From Euptelea pleiosperma (taxonomy: Eukaryota > Streptophyta > Magnoliopsida > Ranunculales > Eupteleaceae), in assembly GCA_035048495.1 (NCBI GenBank), contig CM068553.1:5511259-5575258 (forward strand): a DNA stretch of 64,000 nt, written 5' to 3'. Positions 11,225-43,796 of this stretch are shown here, piece by piece (the stretch's first letter is position 1; every line of letters begins with the position of its first letter). The position numbers were made by a program, and so were the translations under genes. The notes under the pieces are model-generated. The model saw only the letters and a list, made by a program, of their open reading frames with translations. It made no database searches and was not told where the DNA came from.

Positions 11225-11600
11225 TTATGCGGACACTTTCTCATGTGAAGCAGTTGAGCACATAAAATGCACCACCTGACATACTCTTTCGTGCCCACTG
11301 ACTCGTGAATGATTGGCCCACATCCCGAAAAAGGATTGTTGCACTGAATTGGCTGCATGGTTGGCTAAGTTATCAGCCGCAAAATTGCCTTCCCGATAAC
11401 AATGCGTCATGCACCATTGAGGGTAAGCTTTGAGCCTACTTCGTATTTCTCGAATGAGATCTGCCATCTCCCACATTGGGTCTATTTCAGGTGGCAATAG
11501 CTTCCTCCATTGGCTATGCGACATTAGTAGTAGAAGTCCGGGGCTGTTACGAGATGGATTACGGATCACCTGCTCTTGGTACATGGGACCCGGTAGGTTG
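11225..11600 (-). mobile_element. LINE RNase H-like fragment
   Basis: The minus strand reads MADLIREIRSRLKAYPQW and then CYREGNFAADNLANHAANS. This matches the end of the plant LINE-type RNase H domain (I..V.REAN..AD.LA..A). The frame is open over the fragment, but the rest of the LINE is missing. It lies about 700 bp upstream of the tubulin transcription unit. Confidence 0.65.
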
Positions 11601-11995
11601 AGAGGGACTCCACAACCTTCATCATCAAAACCCAATTTGATGGAAATTCGAAACTATAGAGCTATTAACCAATTCAAAGCATTAAGGGCAATGAAGGAAT
11701 AATAAGGGGAAGAATTGGTGAGTGTAAATTGGTAATTTTCTTAGAAATATGGTCATGGCTGAGTAAGCACATCGACATCGTTGTCTCCTACCATGTCCAG
11801 CTCACAACCCTTGCTGGTCGTTTGACATGGTAGCCTCCAAAGTCCAAACACCCCATCACCAAAGTATCAATATTTCAATCTCTCTCATCACTTTATTTAT
11901 TTATTTCTAGAGAGGGATAACTATCAAAGTCTCAACCTTGAAAATATCTTCCTCCCACTAGGCAACACCTACAAAAATATCTCCATTTCAAGCTT

Positions 11996-12022
11996 TTCTC
12001 TCTCTCTCTCTCTCTCTCTCTC
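11996..12022 (+). repeat. (TC)n microsatellite in the tubulin promoter/leader region
   Basis: A CT-dinucleotide run about 250 bp upstream of the tubulin ATG and upstream of the likely TATA box. CT-rich tracts are common near plant transcription starts; the copy number is likely to vary. Confidence 0.8.
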
Positions 12023-12106
12023 AACCTTCTGAGCTTCTTTGGCTCAAAGCCCTGGTGTTCTTATATCCATCTTTATATCTCGTTATTTCAATCTTGTTAT
12101 TGCTTC

Positions 12107-12114
12107 TATATATA
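12107..12114 (+). promoter_or_regulatory. Likely TATA box of the beta-tubulin gene
   Basis: TATATATA followed by CCTCCT, 162 bp before the ATG, would give a leader of about 130 nt. Position and form are typical of plant promoters, but the transcription start is not observed. Confidence 0.5.
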
Positions 12115-12275
12115 CCTCCTAGCTTCTCAAATTTGAAAAAAAAGAAAAAAAAAAATTCTTGTACTGTTATAGAATTTCTTCTACTTCATTTCTCAAAATT
12201 TTCAGAAAAAATATTTTTTAAAGAACAATAATACCCATTGCCAATTTTCATAAATTTCTAATTATCTAGTGCAAT

Positions 12276-14799
12276 ATGAGGGAAATTCTCCACATTCAAG
12301 CCGGACAATGCGGCAATCAAATTGGTGGAAAATTCTGGGAGGTTGTGTGCGACGAACACGGCATTGATGCCAAGGGAAATTACATCGGCAATTCTCACCT
12401 TCAATTAGAGAGGGTGAACGTTTACTATAATGAAGCGAGTGGCGGTCGCTATGTTCCTAGAGCTGTGTTAGTGGATCTCGAGCCGGGGACCATGGATAGT
12501 TTGAAATCAGGGCCTTTTGGCAAGATCTTCCGACCCGATAACTTTATTTTTGGACAAAATGGAGCTGGTAACAATTGGGCTAAGGGGCATTATACCGAAG
12601 GAGCCGAATTGATCGACTCGGTTCTTGATGTTGTTCGCAGAGAGGCAGAAAATTGTGATTGCTTACAAGGTATACTTTCATTTTGATATTTCTTCTTTGT
12701 AAATATCTCAATTATTTTGCTTTTAATTAGTTAAATTCATGACATACTGCTAGTGATTTAGGAGCTACGTTTTCTCTAACTATGTATTACAAAGATCATT
12801 AGCCGTTCATTAATGTAACAGGCTTTCAGATATGCCATTCCCTCGGTGGTGGGACCGGGTCGGGGATGGGGACCCTACTTTTATCAAAGGTCAGGGAGGA
12901 ATATCCTGATCGGATGATGTTGACATTCTCGGTCTTTCCTTCGCCTAAGGTCTCCGACACGGTGGTGGAGCCGTACAATGCCACTTTGTCCGTACACCAA
13001 TTGGTGGAGAATGGTGATGAGTGCATGGTTCTTGACAATGAAGCCCTCTATGATATCTGCTTCAGAACACTCAAGCTTACAAACCCAAGCTGTAAGTTGC
13101 TCTTTCTGGTATTTTTAACTCCTCACCAAGTCCAGGAGAAATATGTTCAAAATTGACCTCTTCCGAATTAGCGAAAATAGAGAAAACCCAAAAAATTGAT
13201 TATACAGACAACAAATTTATGTGATTCCATAGTGTGCTTACATCCACGGTGAGAAAAGCTCTTTCACTGTTTTTAATCTCTCAACGTACAACGCCCTTTA
13301 GAGAATGGCTTTGGCTCCGAGGACTCATCTTTTTTTGACTCGTCCTTTCACTTGTGTCCTCAGCCGTGGATTTCAAGAATCCAAAGGTGGTTTTGCTTTG
13401 GCAATAAATGATGCCAGCTCAGCACTATCAACCACCATTGAATTCTCAGAATCTACGCCCGAGAACACGAGTGAAAGGACGAGTCAGAAAACATGAGTCC
13501 ATTGAGCTACCCCCAATATAAGTTGTACTCCAACACAAATTGTACGAACATGTGTAGACAAAAAATGTCACTAGCTCTAGCAATCAACAGCTCCGCCCCT
13601 GAACCTTAGGGTAGGTGGCACGCTAAACCCGCGAAAGCTGTGGCTTAATGAACAATACAAACCCTCCAAAAGAGTACTTCCGTAGAATGCAAGACTCCTA
13701 ACCCACCCAACAAATTAATTGATCACTAAGGTAAGCTAGCATATCGGTTGGCTATAAAAAACTTGATTCGGGCGAGTCAAATTGAATGGTTGGGAAAGCT
13801 ATATATTTTATTTGAAATGCTTGATATATAAAAAGATGAATAAAATGATGCTGGTTGTTCCATTCCATCAACAAATGATGCCCTGATTCGGTGACTCAAT
13901 GAGTCACAGTGTCATGGAACAACTCGAGGATTCATTGAGTCAGGGTTTTAACTTGGGAAGCCTAAAAAATGTCTCACTCGACCGGGTCACCACTGACTCA
14001 TCTAACTTTTTGACCGAGTCTACTCTAACATGGCCTAGTGGAAAATGTACAACACACGTACAAATACTTGCATATCAATACCAAGTCTCTCTGATCTAAT
14101 CTCTCTGGTGGGTATCCAATCGATCTTTCAGTTGGCGATCTGAATCACCTGATCTCGACAACCATGAGCGGCATAACATGCTGCCTCCGCTTCCCTGGTC
14201 AACTTAACTCGGACCTTCGAAAATTAGCCGTCAACCTCATCCCCTTCCCACGTCTACACTTCTTCATGGTTGGATTTGCACCCCTTACATCTCATGGGTC
14301 CCAGCAGTACCGGGCCCTCACCATCCCTGAGCTCACACAACAAATGTGGGACGCCAAGAACATGATGTGTGCTGCTGACCCACGTCACGGCCGTTACCTC
14401 ACCGCCTCGGCGATGTTCCGTGGCAAGATGAGCACAAAGGAAGTTGATGAGCAAATGATGAATATCCAAAACAAGAACTCATCGTACTTCGTCGAGTGGA
14501 TCCCACACAATGTGAAATCTAGTGTGTGTGACATACCCCCGGTTGGTCTCTCGATGTCATCGACTTTCGTAGGGAATTCGACAGCCATCCAGGAGATGTT
14601 CCGACGGGTCTCGGAGCAATTCACGGTCATGTTTCGTAGGAAGGCCTTCTTGCATTGGTACACTGGGGAGGGGATGGATGAAATGGAGTTTACAGAGGCG
14701 GAGAGTAACATGAACGATTTGATCTCAGAGTACCAGCAATATCAGGACGCAGTCGCCGACGAGGAAGAAGACTATGAAGAGGAGGAGGCGGAGAATTAA
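12276..14799 (+). CDS. TUB: Beta-tubulin, complete, three exons
   Basis: Beta-tubulin is the GTP-hydrolysing subunit of the microtubule heterodimer. The exons are 12276-12669, 12822-13091 and 14132-14799 (TAA). All junctions are GT-AG, and both introns sit at the positions conserved in plant beta-tubulins (after codon 131 and within codon 222). The product is 443 aa, slightly short of the usual 444-450. MREI at the N-terminus is the motif used in tubulin mRNA autoregulation. GQCGNQIG contributes to nucleotide binding, GGGTGSG at residues 140-146 is the tubulin signature loop, and the tail from about residue 430 is acidic ([13 protein letters not shown]). The paralogue is rather divergent: [43 protein letters not shown]. 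That could reflect a tissue-specific isoform. Intron 2 (1040 bp) carries a fold-back MITE. The gene is intact and probably functional. Confidence 0.97.
13312..13507. mobile_element. Fold-back MITE in tubulin intron 2
   Basis: About 196 bp whose two halves are imperfect inverted copies. GGCTCCGAGGACTCAT at the left faces ATGAGTCCATTGAGCT at the right. GACTCGTCCTTTCACT faces AGTGAAAGGACGAGTC. GCCGTGGATTTC has a degraded counterpart in the right arm. The same family occurs at 37018-37229 inside the BSK gene. The target duplication is not clear. Confidence 0.8.
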
Positions 14800-15326
14800 A
14801 AGGTTGCTCTTCCACCAGATTCAAATGCCAGAAAATGTGTCATTGGTGTCTTTATTTGTGTGTGGTGCGAAATAAGAGAACTGAGGTTGATGGTTCTCCT
14901 CTCTAAGCCCTCATGTTCCTCTCTTATTTGTGTGTGTATACACTATACATATATGAGTTGGGATAGGTTGACACATGGTTTTGTGACACAAATAATGACA
15001 CACGGTCGGAGACCACTCTGTGTGTAAAGGATTTTTGAGTAATGATATTTGTTGGTCGGTTTGTATGTACACATGTTCATCTTTCACTCTGCATTATACA
15101 CAGTATACTACATTTTTATATGAGAATATTTGAAGCGGCGGGATTTTCGAAGCCGCGATCATCCGCACCACATATACCCATGGTTACTTTTTAAAACCAA
15201 AGTGCGATCACTGGGCACATGATCGCCGCTTAAAATTTTTCTCATCTTTCTATGGGAGAGCATATCTTTCCAATGTTATAGTATATTTTGAAAAAAAATA
15301 ACCCTATTAATTCTCTTCATCAAACC

Positions 15327-15362
15327 GAAGTCGAAGTCGAAGTCGAAGTCGAAGTCTAAGTC
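15327..15362. repeat. GAAGTC hexanucleotide tandem repeat
   Basis: Five near-perfect units of GAAGTC, followed by a TAAGTC variant. Simple repeat with no gene around it. Confidence 0.85.
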
Positions 15363-16467
15363 GCAATTGAAACAAGTGAAGGAACAACTATAAAAAAGAT
15401 GTAGAAAAGCATTCACAACTATTTTGGGTTAGAAATTTTAATTTTTTACCATATTTTCTACATGATCGTATTGTTTTTTTAGGCTCTGTATGGTTTCCGA
15501 AGAAAAGTCTTTTAGAACTGATTCTTGCCCATGAATATAAAAGTTTTCTAGATCAACACTTTAATTTTGACATGTACAAATCCTTTTTGTAGAAGGCTTC
15601 CTCCTGTTGAGCATGTAAAGGCCTTGGTGCATCTCCAACTAGGCTCTATATCTTATATATTTGAAGTCGGGCTCCATATGTCTATTTTTGACTCCAAATA
15701 TAGAGCCCTCTACTCTTTGGCTTCAAATTAGAACCTTACTTTTTCTTTTCCCAAATCCTATTTTTAATCTTTTTGTGTTCTTTTGAAAAATTTTGATACA
15801 TTTCGTATCTTTTTGAAGAGCACGTAGTTTTTACCAAAAAACTTTTAAATACATTTTGTGTACTTTTTGAAAAATAAAAGTTGTGTAAAGACCATTAAGA
15901 ACGCCTAAAAAATAATAATAATAATAATTAAAGAGCATGTTTGGGAACATCATATTTTCAGGACCTTGGCCAACCTTAGTCTAGTTCAGGTTCAACCCTT
16001 AACTAGGTAAGTGTCAATCATGTCTCACAAGAGACCAGGTCAGACCTGTTTTTGGAAACAAATCGAAAAAAGGAAAAAAAAAAAAACCTAAAAAGTGGGT
16101 CCCACACGATTACCAAACAATTATCTTTGGATTCGGTTTTGAAATGACACCCACTGGCCAGGTTTTTGGCCTACCCAAACACGCCCAAAAGTAAAGAAAC
16201 AGAACATAGATATTATTGAAATAACGGAGAATGCGTTAGTAACTAGCGCAAGTGCCTTCGTGCGTGCGTTAATAGGATAGATGCTCATGTAAGCCACACA
16301 TGCCAAATCATTGAAGTGAGCTGTGCCATCACTGTCTTGATCGGATGGTGTTAAGGTGTTGGACCCACCCCGAACAAGTGCAGTACTGGATACTATATGA
16401 GGTAAGAAAAATCAACAATGCAGAATTCTGTAGCAAAAGTTTGATATAGAACTCCCTCAAAATGCGA

Positions 16468-16732
16468 CCTGGCATACTCTTCCAGCCCCACTGACCAATG
16501 AATGTTTGATCCACCTCTTGGTGGAACAACACACCAAAAATCAGCCTGGTTGATCTACCTGCGTGATTCTAGTACTTTTCATCATGGGCTCGGAACCCAT
16601 CCATAGGCTTTTTCATGAAGCCCATAATAAGTGCATAAATTCAATGGCTAGAAATCACTAATCAGGCTTATTTTTTGTTGTAGTAGGTCCACCTAGGTAT
16701 GGGTCAAACATTTATGGTGCCAATGGGCCAGA
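16468..16732. mobile_element. MITE, long-TIR family B
   Basis: The left arm (CACTGACCAATGAATGTTTG, then ATCCACCTCTTGGTGG) is inverted at the right (CCACCTAGGTATGGGTCAAA and CATTTATGGTGCCAATGGGCC). The centre carries the AATCACTAATCAGGCTTA motif seen in other family copies at 43797, 51325, 51700 and 63639. Confidence 0.65.
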
Positions 16733-16922
16733 AAGATTGAACGGCTCCTAGACTATTAGAGTATGACAATAGATTTTTGAACGGCTGTTTGGGGTGCATG
16801 CAAGTTACAACCAAATATGATGCTGTTACAGGGAATCACTCGATCACCGTTGAAATCTTCAAGGTCCATAGCTTATTGTAAAATATCAATAAAACATTTA
16901 TGTCCGTATCAATATATCAGGG

Positions 16923-16994
16923 GGGTCCATAGCTCAGTGGTAGAGCATTTGACTGCAGATCAAGAGGTCACCGGTTCGAACCCGGTTGGGCCCT
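16923..16994 (+). tRNA. trnC-GCA: tRNA-Cys (GCA)
   Basis: 72-nt cloverleaf. The acceptor arms GGGTCCA and TGGGCCC pair over 7 bp with one G-U pair. The A box TAGCTCAGTGGTAGAGCA and B box GGTTCGAACC are intact. The anticodon stem TTTGA/TCAAG encloses CTGCAGA, placing anticodon GCA at 16955-16957. Base 73 is T, as expected for cysteine tRNAs. A TTTT polymerase III stop lies at 17006-17009, 12 nt past the end, with a longer T-run from about 17022. No intron and no encoded CCA, so it is a nuclear-type gene that looks functional. Confidence 0.96.
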
Positions 16995-18685
16995 AGCTTG
17001 TACTCTTTTCGTACCAAAAATGTTTTTTTTTTAAATCCTAGTTATCTCTTGGATTGTATTGGACAGCATGTGGGATTATCAGAGAAAAGAGTACTTTGTC
17101 CTTATCTTCTCTTGGTGGGCCCCACCTCCATGCGTGATGAGAGTGATAGATGGGGAGGTGTGAGTAGGGGTTTCTTCGTTTATAATGTTTTGAGCCAGCA
17201 CTTCTTTTACTTTAGGGTTTGTGAGAACTGGCCAGGTCCATGTAGTTTCAACTTTCAACTTTCAACCAAGGTTTAAAAGGGACCGTTATAATGGTATAAC
17301 GGACTGGGGGCGTTAATATTTTTTTTTTTTCGTTATAACGGATTGTATTACACGGGCAAAAATGGAAAAAGGCGCTAAAATTCAAATGTTGAATTTCAAA
17401 TTTACAAGAGAAATAATAGACTTTTTTTAACAATTTTTTTTCGGAAAATAATATAACGGAAAATTACAGCTGTTATAACAAAAATAAAGGATATTGTTTT
17501 ATGAGTGTTAAAACAATACATAACGTATCATGATCCATATCCAGATTTGGATTTGGGTAAGATCTAGGGTAGATCCGGATCCAATTTCAACTTTTAATAT
17601 CATGATCCATATCTGGATTTAGATCTTCGCAGATCCTGATCCAAATTCGACTTTAAATATCATAATCCATATCTAGATTTGGATCTAGATCAGATCTAAG
17701 GTAGATTTGAATCCAATTTCAACTTTTAATACAATAGTCCAAATCTGAATTTGGATCCAACTCGGATCCTTGACATATGATCGATATGGAAATATTTAGA
17801 TAAGATTCATATTTTTAAAAATGGGTTGAATACTACAAATAACATTTTAGTATGGATCCAACTCCCAAACCCAGTATTCAACACGAATATGTAACACAGA
17901 TTTGAATTAGACCCGCAATAGAAACAGATTAATATACACGGATCCATATCCAACTCATTTCTATTCGGATGGTACCTCAACAATCCTAATCCATTAAAGA
18001 TGCGATCAAATCCTATTGGACCTTGGATTTGATCCACCCCATTTCATGCCGTAGCAACAGCACTGAAAAAGATTGGTAATAATCAGTCTTGCCGCCCAAA
18101 CTAATCAAGTGAATGATTTTCCATTATCCATTCAACCATTTTACACCCATAATTCAACTCCAAAAGAGCAAAACTTGAGAAAAGAAACCAACATGACCAC
18201 ATACAAACCCAATTCACATCAGCAAAGCACACCAGAAGCAGTTGCTGTACACCAAATACAAGCTAGGAAACAATTTCTTATTCCCTGTTTTCTTTTCTTT
18301 TCTTGAAATGGCAGGCATGCCCTGAATAAACTTCTACTTCGCTCTCTGTCCATTTTGGCTATGTTCAAACATTCTTCCTCCGCCTGAGAAAGGTCAATCA
18401 ACTGTCGAGCGGGCCGCAAACGAAAAATTATGAGAAAGCCACCACTGAGAAAAATGAACAAAACCCACCACCCATTTTAAAGCAAGGAATGCCTTAAAAT
18501 GACTACAGTCAGCCCCATAGTACATGTGAGAAGAAAATAAAGGGCTAATTTTGTCATTTAAAGCAAAATACTGTCCAATTTTGAAATTGAATGAGGCTTT
18601 GATTTTTCCGTCTGGAACGCATTGTAGTCGTCTTCAGGAAAAGGTAATTAGACTCAGATGGAGATTTTACAGTTCCACCCTTTCT
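16995..18685. other. Intergenic region and BSK 3' UTR
   Basis: Contains repeats related to the GGTATAACGGACTGGGGGCG family (17270-17470; relatives at 59880-59930, 61860-62240 and 62630-62680) and a degenerate minisatellite at 17527-17800. The last few hundred bases before 18686 are the presumed 3' UTR of the minus-strand BSK gene. Confidence 0.5.
17527..17800. repeat. Degenerate minisatellite, about 4 units
   Basis: Units of about 57-75 bp start ATCATGATCCATATC (17527, 17600), ATCATAATCCATATC (17657) and a decayed form near 17730. They share GGATCCAATTTCAACTTTTA and GATTTGGAT motifs. Non-coding. Confidence 0.7.
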
Positions 18686-38965
<20,280 letters not shown>

Positions 38966-39741
38966 CCCAAGATCAGAATTTGAAGAAAAACACTAGTAAG
39001 TCTTGAAACCTCAAGATGCCACTACAGTCCGTGTTCCTCACTACAGTCCATTTCACTTCACAAAAACAAATCCAATTTGGAGCTTCCCTGAACAACTTTC
39101 ATCAACCATATATATTTCCAATCTTTTCAATTGGTGATCAAGCTCATGGTACCCAACTAATCCCAACAAAATCAGAAATAAATTCGTTCCGTTCTCTCTA
39201 CACTTCTCAACCAATATCGAATATGAGCACTCAAAATCCTTCACCAATTCCAATAACCCGAATTCGCTCAAATCTTAATTTACCCCTCTTACACATCTGT
39301 AAATGAAGTTCAAACTCCCATTTTAACCACAAATTAAACAAAAAAAAGTAATAGTTACTGATTGAACCAGAAACTCAATCAAATCTCCAATTTGTTCTTC
39401 TTTTAACAAAATTTTGAAGTCAAAAAAAGTCATAAATAAGTAATGAGGATTCAAAATCTGGGAAAAAGGAAAGAAATACCTAAAGCGATCACCTTCTAAA
39501 GTCAACTAAGTAGGTTTAACCGAAATTCCGTGAGAACCGTTTGAGCTCCAGGAGAACTATATACTCAGTAAAAAGATCAGCTCTGCAACTCTCCAAAGTT
39601 TCCGCCTTTTTGCGTCAAACATCCCCCAAAAAAAAACCCCAACCGTTAGATTAAAGCTTATTAAGAACAGTAATCGAGGTCTTACGCCTTGAACCAATCA
39701 AAACCAGCAAAACTAAAAACCTTACAACAAGATCGAAGATC

Positions 39742-39772
<31 letters not shown>

Positions 39773-39900
39773 ATTCGATCAAATCGAGATCATCGATTCT
39801 GAGGGTCTGCGAATAAGAATTTTCAGAAATTTCAGAAAAGAGAGAAAGAGAAAGAGAGTCAGATCAGAATCAGATCAGGTTTCGTAACAGTTCTTCCTTT
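38966..39900 (-). promoter_or_regulatory. BSK 5' leader and promoter region
   Basis: Upstream of the BSK ATG. A leader exon with a 5' UTR intron is plausible: donor-like sites read AGAAGGTGATC or TTTAGGTATTT on the minus strand near 39480-39500. I cannot place the acceptor or the transcription start. The region includes a hexamer repeat at 39744-39772 and GA-rich sequence at 39838-39860. Confidence 0.35.
39744..39772 (-). repeat. CCTCGT hexamer repeat in the BSK leader region
   Basis: Four perfect CCTCGT units plus a partial one; in the BSK sense direction this is a GAGGAC repeat. It lies about 780-810 bp upstream of the ATG, probably in the 5' UTR or core promoter. Confidence 0.8.
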
Positions 39901-40700
39901 TGCTTGTTTGATGGGTTCATTATTTTTCTATTATTCTTCTATTTTCCACCGACATGCACAATTTTTTATTTTTTTTATTTTTTTATAAAAATTGTGTGGA
40001 GAAATATTTAATTTTAATTCAATTTTTGCGGTTTCCAGTTCCACCGCCATTGGTTTTGGTTAAAACCTAAAAGGTCAGCCAAAGCAACAAAGAGAGTTCA
40101 GACCTTCATAATTCCCACGCCACTGCACTCCCGCCGCAATCATTTCAGATTTTTTTTTATTATTACTATTTTTCCTTAATAAATACTATCTTGTTTTTAA
40201 ATTATCAATAAATCCTGACCGTCCAATTGATTGATATATTCTGCTTTTGGATGATCTTCTTATCTTGTTAATTTTGGCCGACCAACAAATTCTGATGAAT
40301 ATATAAGATCATTTCATTGGGATTTGAGTTTAAGGAGATGTTTTCCCGGATTCATTGATGGACGCTCTGAATGAATTGTACGGTGGGTCCCTGTCATATC
40401 GTGAGTATGATGGTACGAGGACTACGCAATCAATGTTTTTTGCGTGTTTTTTTTATTGGAGATTGATACATCGCTATAACATGGTCATGATCCAACGTAA
40501 TGTTTACATTATTACTGCAACGTGTTTAATTCCAATTAGCCATCATGATTGATACACTTGGATTATTTCCATTTTAATGGTGATGATGACTGGCACTCTA
40601 TAACTGGGTACGATCGAGTGTTTCATGGGGACCACCTATTAGATATCTGAAGTCATAATGTACAGCATGATCTCCATTTGATTACAAAATCAGTAGTGTT
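39901..40700. other. Upstream intergenic region
   Basis: AT-rich, with no recognised gene. It presumably includes the distal BSK promoter. Confidence 0.4.
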
Positions 40701-40704
40701 GTTA

Positions 40705-41870
40705 TTTTTTTTTTCTTTTGTAATTAAGACCTTCATTTAATAAAAGGAAGATCAGTACAAGGTTGTGCATGGCATCCATCGTGCTGTAACACAACTGACA
40801 GCCAAGGAGGAGGGTTTTGGGACCAAACCAAAGGGCTGTTGAAGGAGAGTGTCTTAGAGCCTACACAGTGAGCTACCGCATCACCATCACGCGTAGTATA
40901 TACAAAAAGAAGAGAGTGAAAATGTAAACATAAATCCAAAATATCAGCGAGGAGAGCTGAAGATGACCAACTGAGAGCAGTGAATTGTTGCTTAAGTGCT
41001 TCAATGATCATCAACGCATCAGATTCCACTATGATGTCCTTTACTCCAAAAGATTGTGCTTGTTCCAACCCTCATTTTAAGGCTCGAACTTCTACTTCTT
41101 CGGCAGAGATGGATCGTTTTCGACTGCCTCTTGCCAGCACACATTTGTTATTGTTAGTTCTAATAACAAAACCTAACCTAGATTTTCTAGAAGCTTTAAG
41201 CCAAGTTGCATCGGTGTTAAGTTTCAGTATGCCCACTGGGGGTGGGTGCCACACAGCGATGAGTTTTTGTAATTGAGGTGTGTTGTGATCGGGCTCGATG
41301 TAGGAATAGATACCCCTTAAGAATTGAATTGGGTGTTCAATTTTGGATTGGTGCACAATTCTGTTGCGAAGATCCCAACGCTTCAAAGAAGAATGCAAAT
41401 GTATTGAGTTTGAAAGTGATCCTCATCAGTGCTGGTAGAAGACGGCATGATTTTTTCCAGGATCCATATCTCGCATTCCTCCGCAGACCAGTACTCACGA
41501 CGAATGGAAAGAGGTGATGCAAATCACAACCGAGCACTGATAGGACAATTAAAGAAGGCATGATGTGAGGTCTCCTCAGGGGCCTGACATCGAGGACAAG
41601 CCGGCGAGATGTGTTTGATTTTCCGATGGATAGTCGCTCTAGGGAGAATGATATTCCTGACTAGCTTCCACAGACATTTGAATTCTGTAAGGTAGCGGCA
41701 GGCGCCAAATTATTCTCCAAATGGGATGGGCTTGTGAAGTTCCCGCAGAGATTTGACTGTGGGAACTGAGAGCTTGGTACGCTGATTTAGTTGTGCATTG
41801 ACCACGAGGATGTGCCATCCAATATATACGATCAGTGTGTAGATTAGCGTTAAGTTTCAGTAGTGTTTCT
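40705..41870 (-). mobile_element. LINE 3' end with zinc-binding and RNase H domains
   Basis: The minus strand reads the zinc-binding motif CPRCQAPEETSHHAFFNC (near 41580) followed by an RNase H domain: LKLNTDATWLKASRKSRLGF (near 41215), then DIIVESDALMIIEAL and DGDAVAHCVGSK. The domain is nearly open, with one or two frame changes. An A-rich tail on the element strand ends near 40708. The upstream reverse transcriptase is missing, so it is 5'-truncated. Confidence 0.85.
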
Positions 41871-42980
41871 TATCATTCCAGGTAGCTGTTGTCCTAGACC
41901 ATCAATGGCTTGGATCCTACAAAAATCTAGTATACATACGTTTATAGACTTAAAAGTATGCAAATATTGTCAGTAACTATTGGATGTCCATTGAAAAATG
42001 TGTTATTTCTATATTTAAAAAAAATACTTATAAATTAAAAATATGTTTTTCAAGGAGTATTCAACGGCCGATACAATGTTCGCATACTTTTGAGTTCATA
42101 AACATATGCAGACTATATATAATTGAATAAATGAAAAGATTCGTGCAGCCGACCCTATATAGTTGAAACAAGGCTTATACCGATGATTTTTATTTACTCG
42201 AAGAGCGGGGACATCCGGTACGGCAAGATATACAAAACATGATCAATAAAAACGATGTACTATACATTTATAAAAGAACGGAGAGCGTTAGGTGGGTGTG
42301 GTACCACCGTATTTATGATAGTACTTAGTCTATATTACACAAATGATGTACATTCTTATCGACCCGAACTCATTCATTAGAAAATCTATGTAGTAGACAT
42401 ATATGGCATAAATTATAAATTTTGATCAGATGATTTTGAACTTAGAATCATTTTAAATTTTTCTGTAATCTTATGTTTTTGGCTGTCGAAGCCAATTAGT
42501 GGCGGAGCGAGACAATAATGTGAGCCACATGGCATATTTCTAGTGATTGGCCTAATTCTATATGGACATACAGATAAAAAATTAGCTTGATTAGTATTTT
42601 CAAGCGTTGGATTGGAGTCGTTTTCATGGGTTGATTTTTAACCGTGGAAAATTGAGTATTAATGACCATTATTCGGGTTTGGTACAAGAAATCTTTTAGA
42701 TGGAACCAACAATTTCCGTGTCTGAATACAATGATACAGATGAAGGCTCTATACGGTGCTCAACAAAAAGTTTTACAGAAAAATTATTTGTATACGAGAA
42801 AATATTAATACAGAAAAAGTTTTACGGCATTTAAATGCGAAAAAAAATATTTCTAGAAAAAAGAAAAGAAAGACAAGAAAATAATTTAAATCGAGTAAGC
42901 CAGGTGTTGGTTGTTTATCCAACTTTTTTTGTAATAAAAAAATACTTCATTCTTTAAATGGCTTAAATGATAAAAATAAA
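41871..42980. other. Intergenic, no feature recognised
   Basis: AT-rich sequence without recognisable coding capacity. Confidence 0.4.
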
Positions 42981-43327
42981 AGGGTCGGGATTGGGGGACA
43001 ACCATTTGGCGGACCCACATAGAAGATGAATCAATGGTTGATTTTTTGTGAGGACATATGATCTCTATGATGAGGAGATCATCTCACAAAATTCAAATCA
43101 TTCTGATATTCGAAGACTGGTTTAGAAGTTGAAGAATTATGGACTGTCATTTTTACCGTATAACTTGAAAACTACATTTGATGGGGTTAGAAATTTCAGA
43201 ATGGACTGATTTTTTGTTGGGGTGGTCTATATGGTGAGGAGATCATCCTCACAAAAAATCAGCCATTGATTCATCTTCCATGTGGGTCCGCCAAAATGGT
43301 TGTCAAAAGTGGTTGTCCCCCGACCCT
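42981..43327. mobile_element. Long-TIR MITE, about 345 bp
   Basis: AGGGTCGGG with GGGGGACAACCATTTGGCGG at the left is inverted at the right as CCGCCAAAATGGTTGTC and TTGTCCCCCGACCCT. TGGGTCCGCC and CATTGATTCATCTTCC mark further matching arm sequence. Inner segments read GAGGAGATCATC. The target duplication is ambiguous because both flanks are AAATAAAA-rich. Confidence 0.82.
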
Positions 43328-43796
43328 GACCAAAAATAAAAATAAAAATAAAACACTGACTTTAAGAGGTCGGGTAACTATCCAACGCAGTGGCGTACGT
43401 GCAGGATCCAGCTCAAAAGAAAAATAATATTATTTTCTCTTTATGATTTGCCAGGTATTTGTTTTTATTTATTTTTACTTTGTATACGTGGCAAATGAGC
43501 AGAGTTGGTGTTGGAAAAGTTACCCTACGCCGGGTGTACAGGATCTAATCTCTTCTTTGTGTGTCTTCCTTGGTTTTAGTCTTAAACGCGACACGCGTGG
43601 TGCAAGACATGAATAAATGTGAGAGGATATTAAAAAGAGTTCACATTTAAGAAGAGAGAACAGTATTTATGATAGAATATGAATACTGCCTTCGCTTATC
43701 ACGTGGCCCTTCCTCTTGTAAGGAAGACATATCCAGTACACAAAATATTTGCTGTCCCCTAGATACTTCAAATTTTGAAATCTTCCTCTCTCAGAA
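43328..43796. other. Intergenic
   Basis: No feature recognised. Confidence 0.35.

Larger units (their letters stand above)
14800..16922. other. Tubulin 3' flank and intergenic region
   Basis: Starts with the tubulin 3' UTR. It contains a GAAGTC hexamer repeat (about 15327-15362), an (AAT)n run near 15907-15925, and a long-TIR MITE at about 16468-16732. No coding sequence recognised. Confidence 0.5.

Noticed and set aside
12996..12998. Possible early stop or frameshift in tubulin exon 2
   Set aside because: Checked codon by codon; exon 2 is open and in phase with exons 1 and 3.
14254..14711. Minus-strand frames of 71 and 105 codons
   Set aside because: Antisense shadows of tubulin exon 3.
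17527..17800. CRISPR-like array of spaced repeats
   Set aside because: Units are degenerate, AT-rich and directly tandem without unique spacers, in a plant nuclear context; it is a minisatellite.
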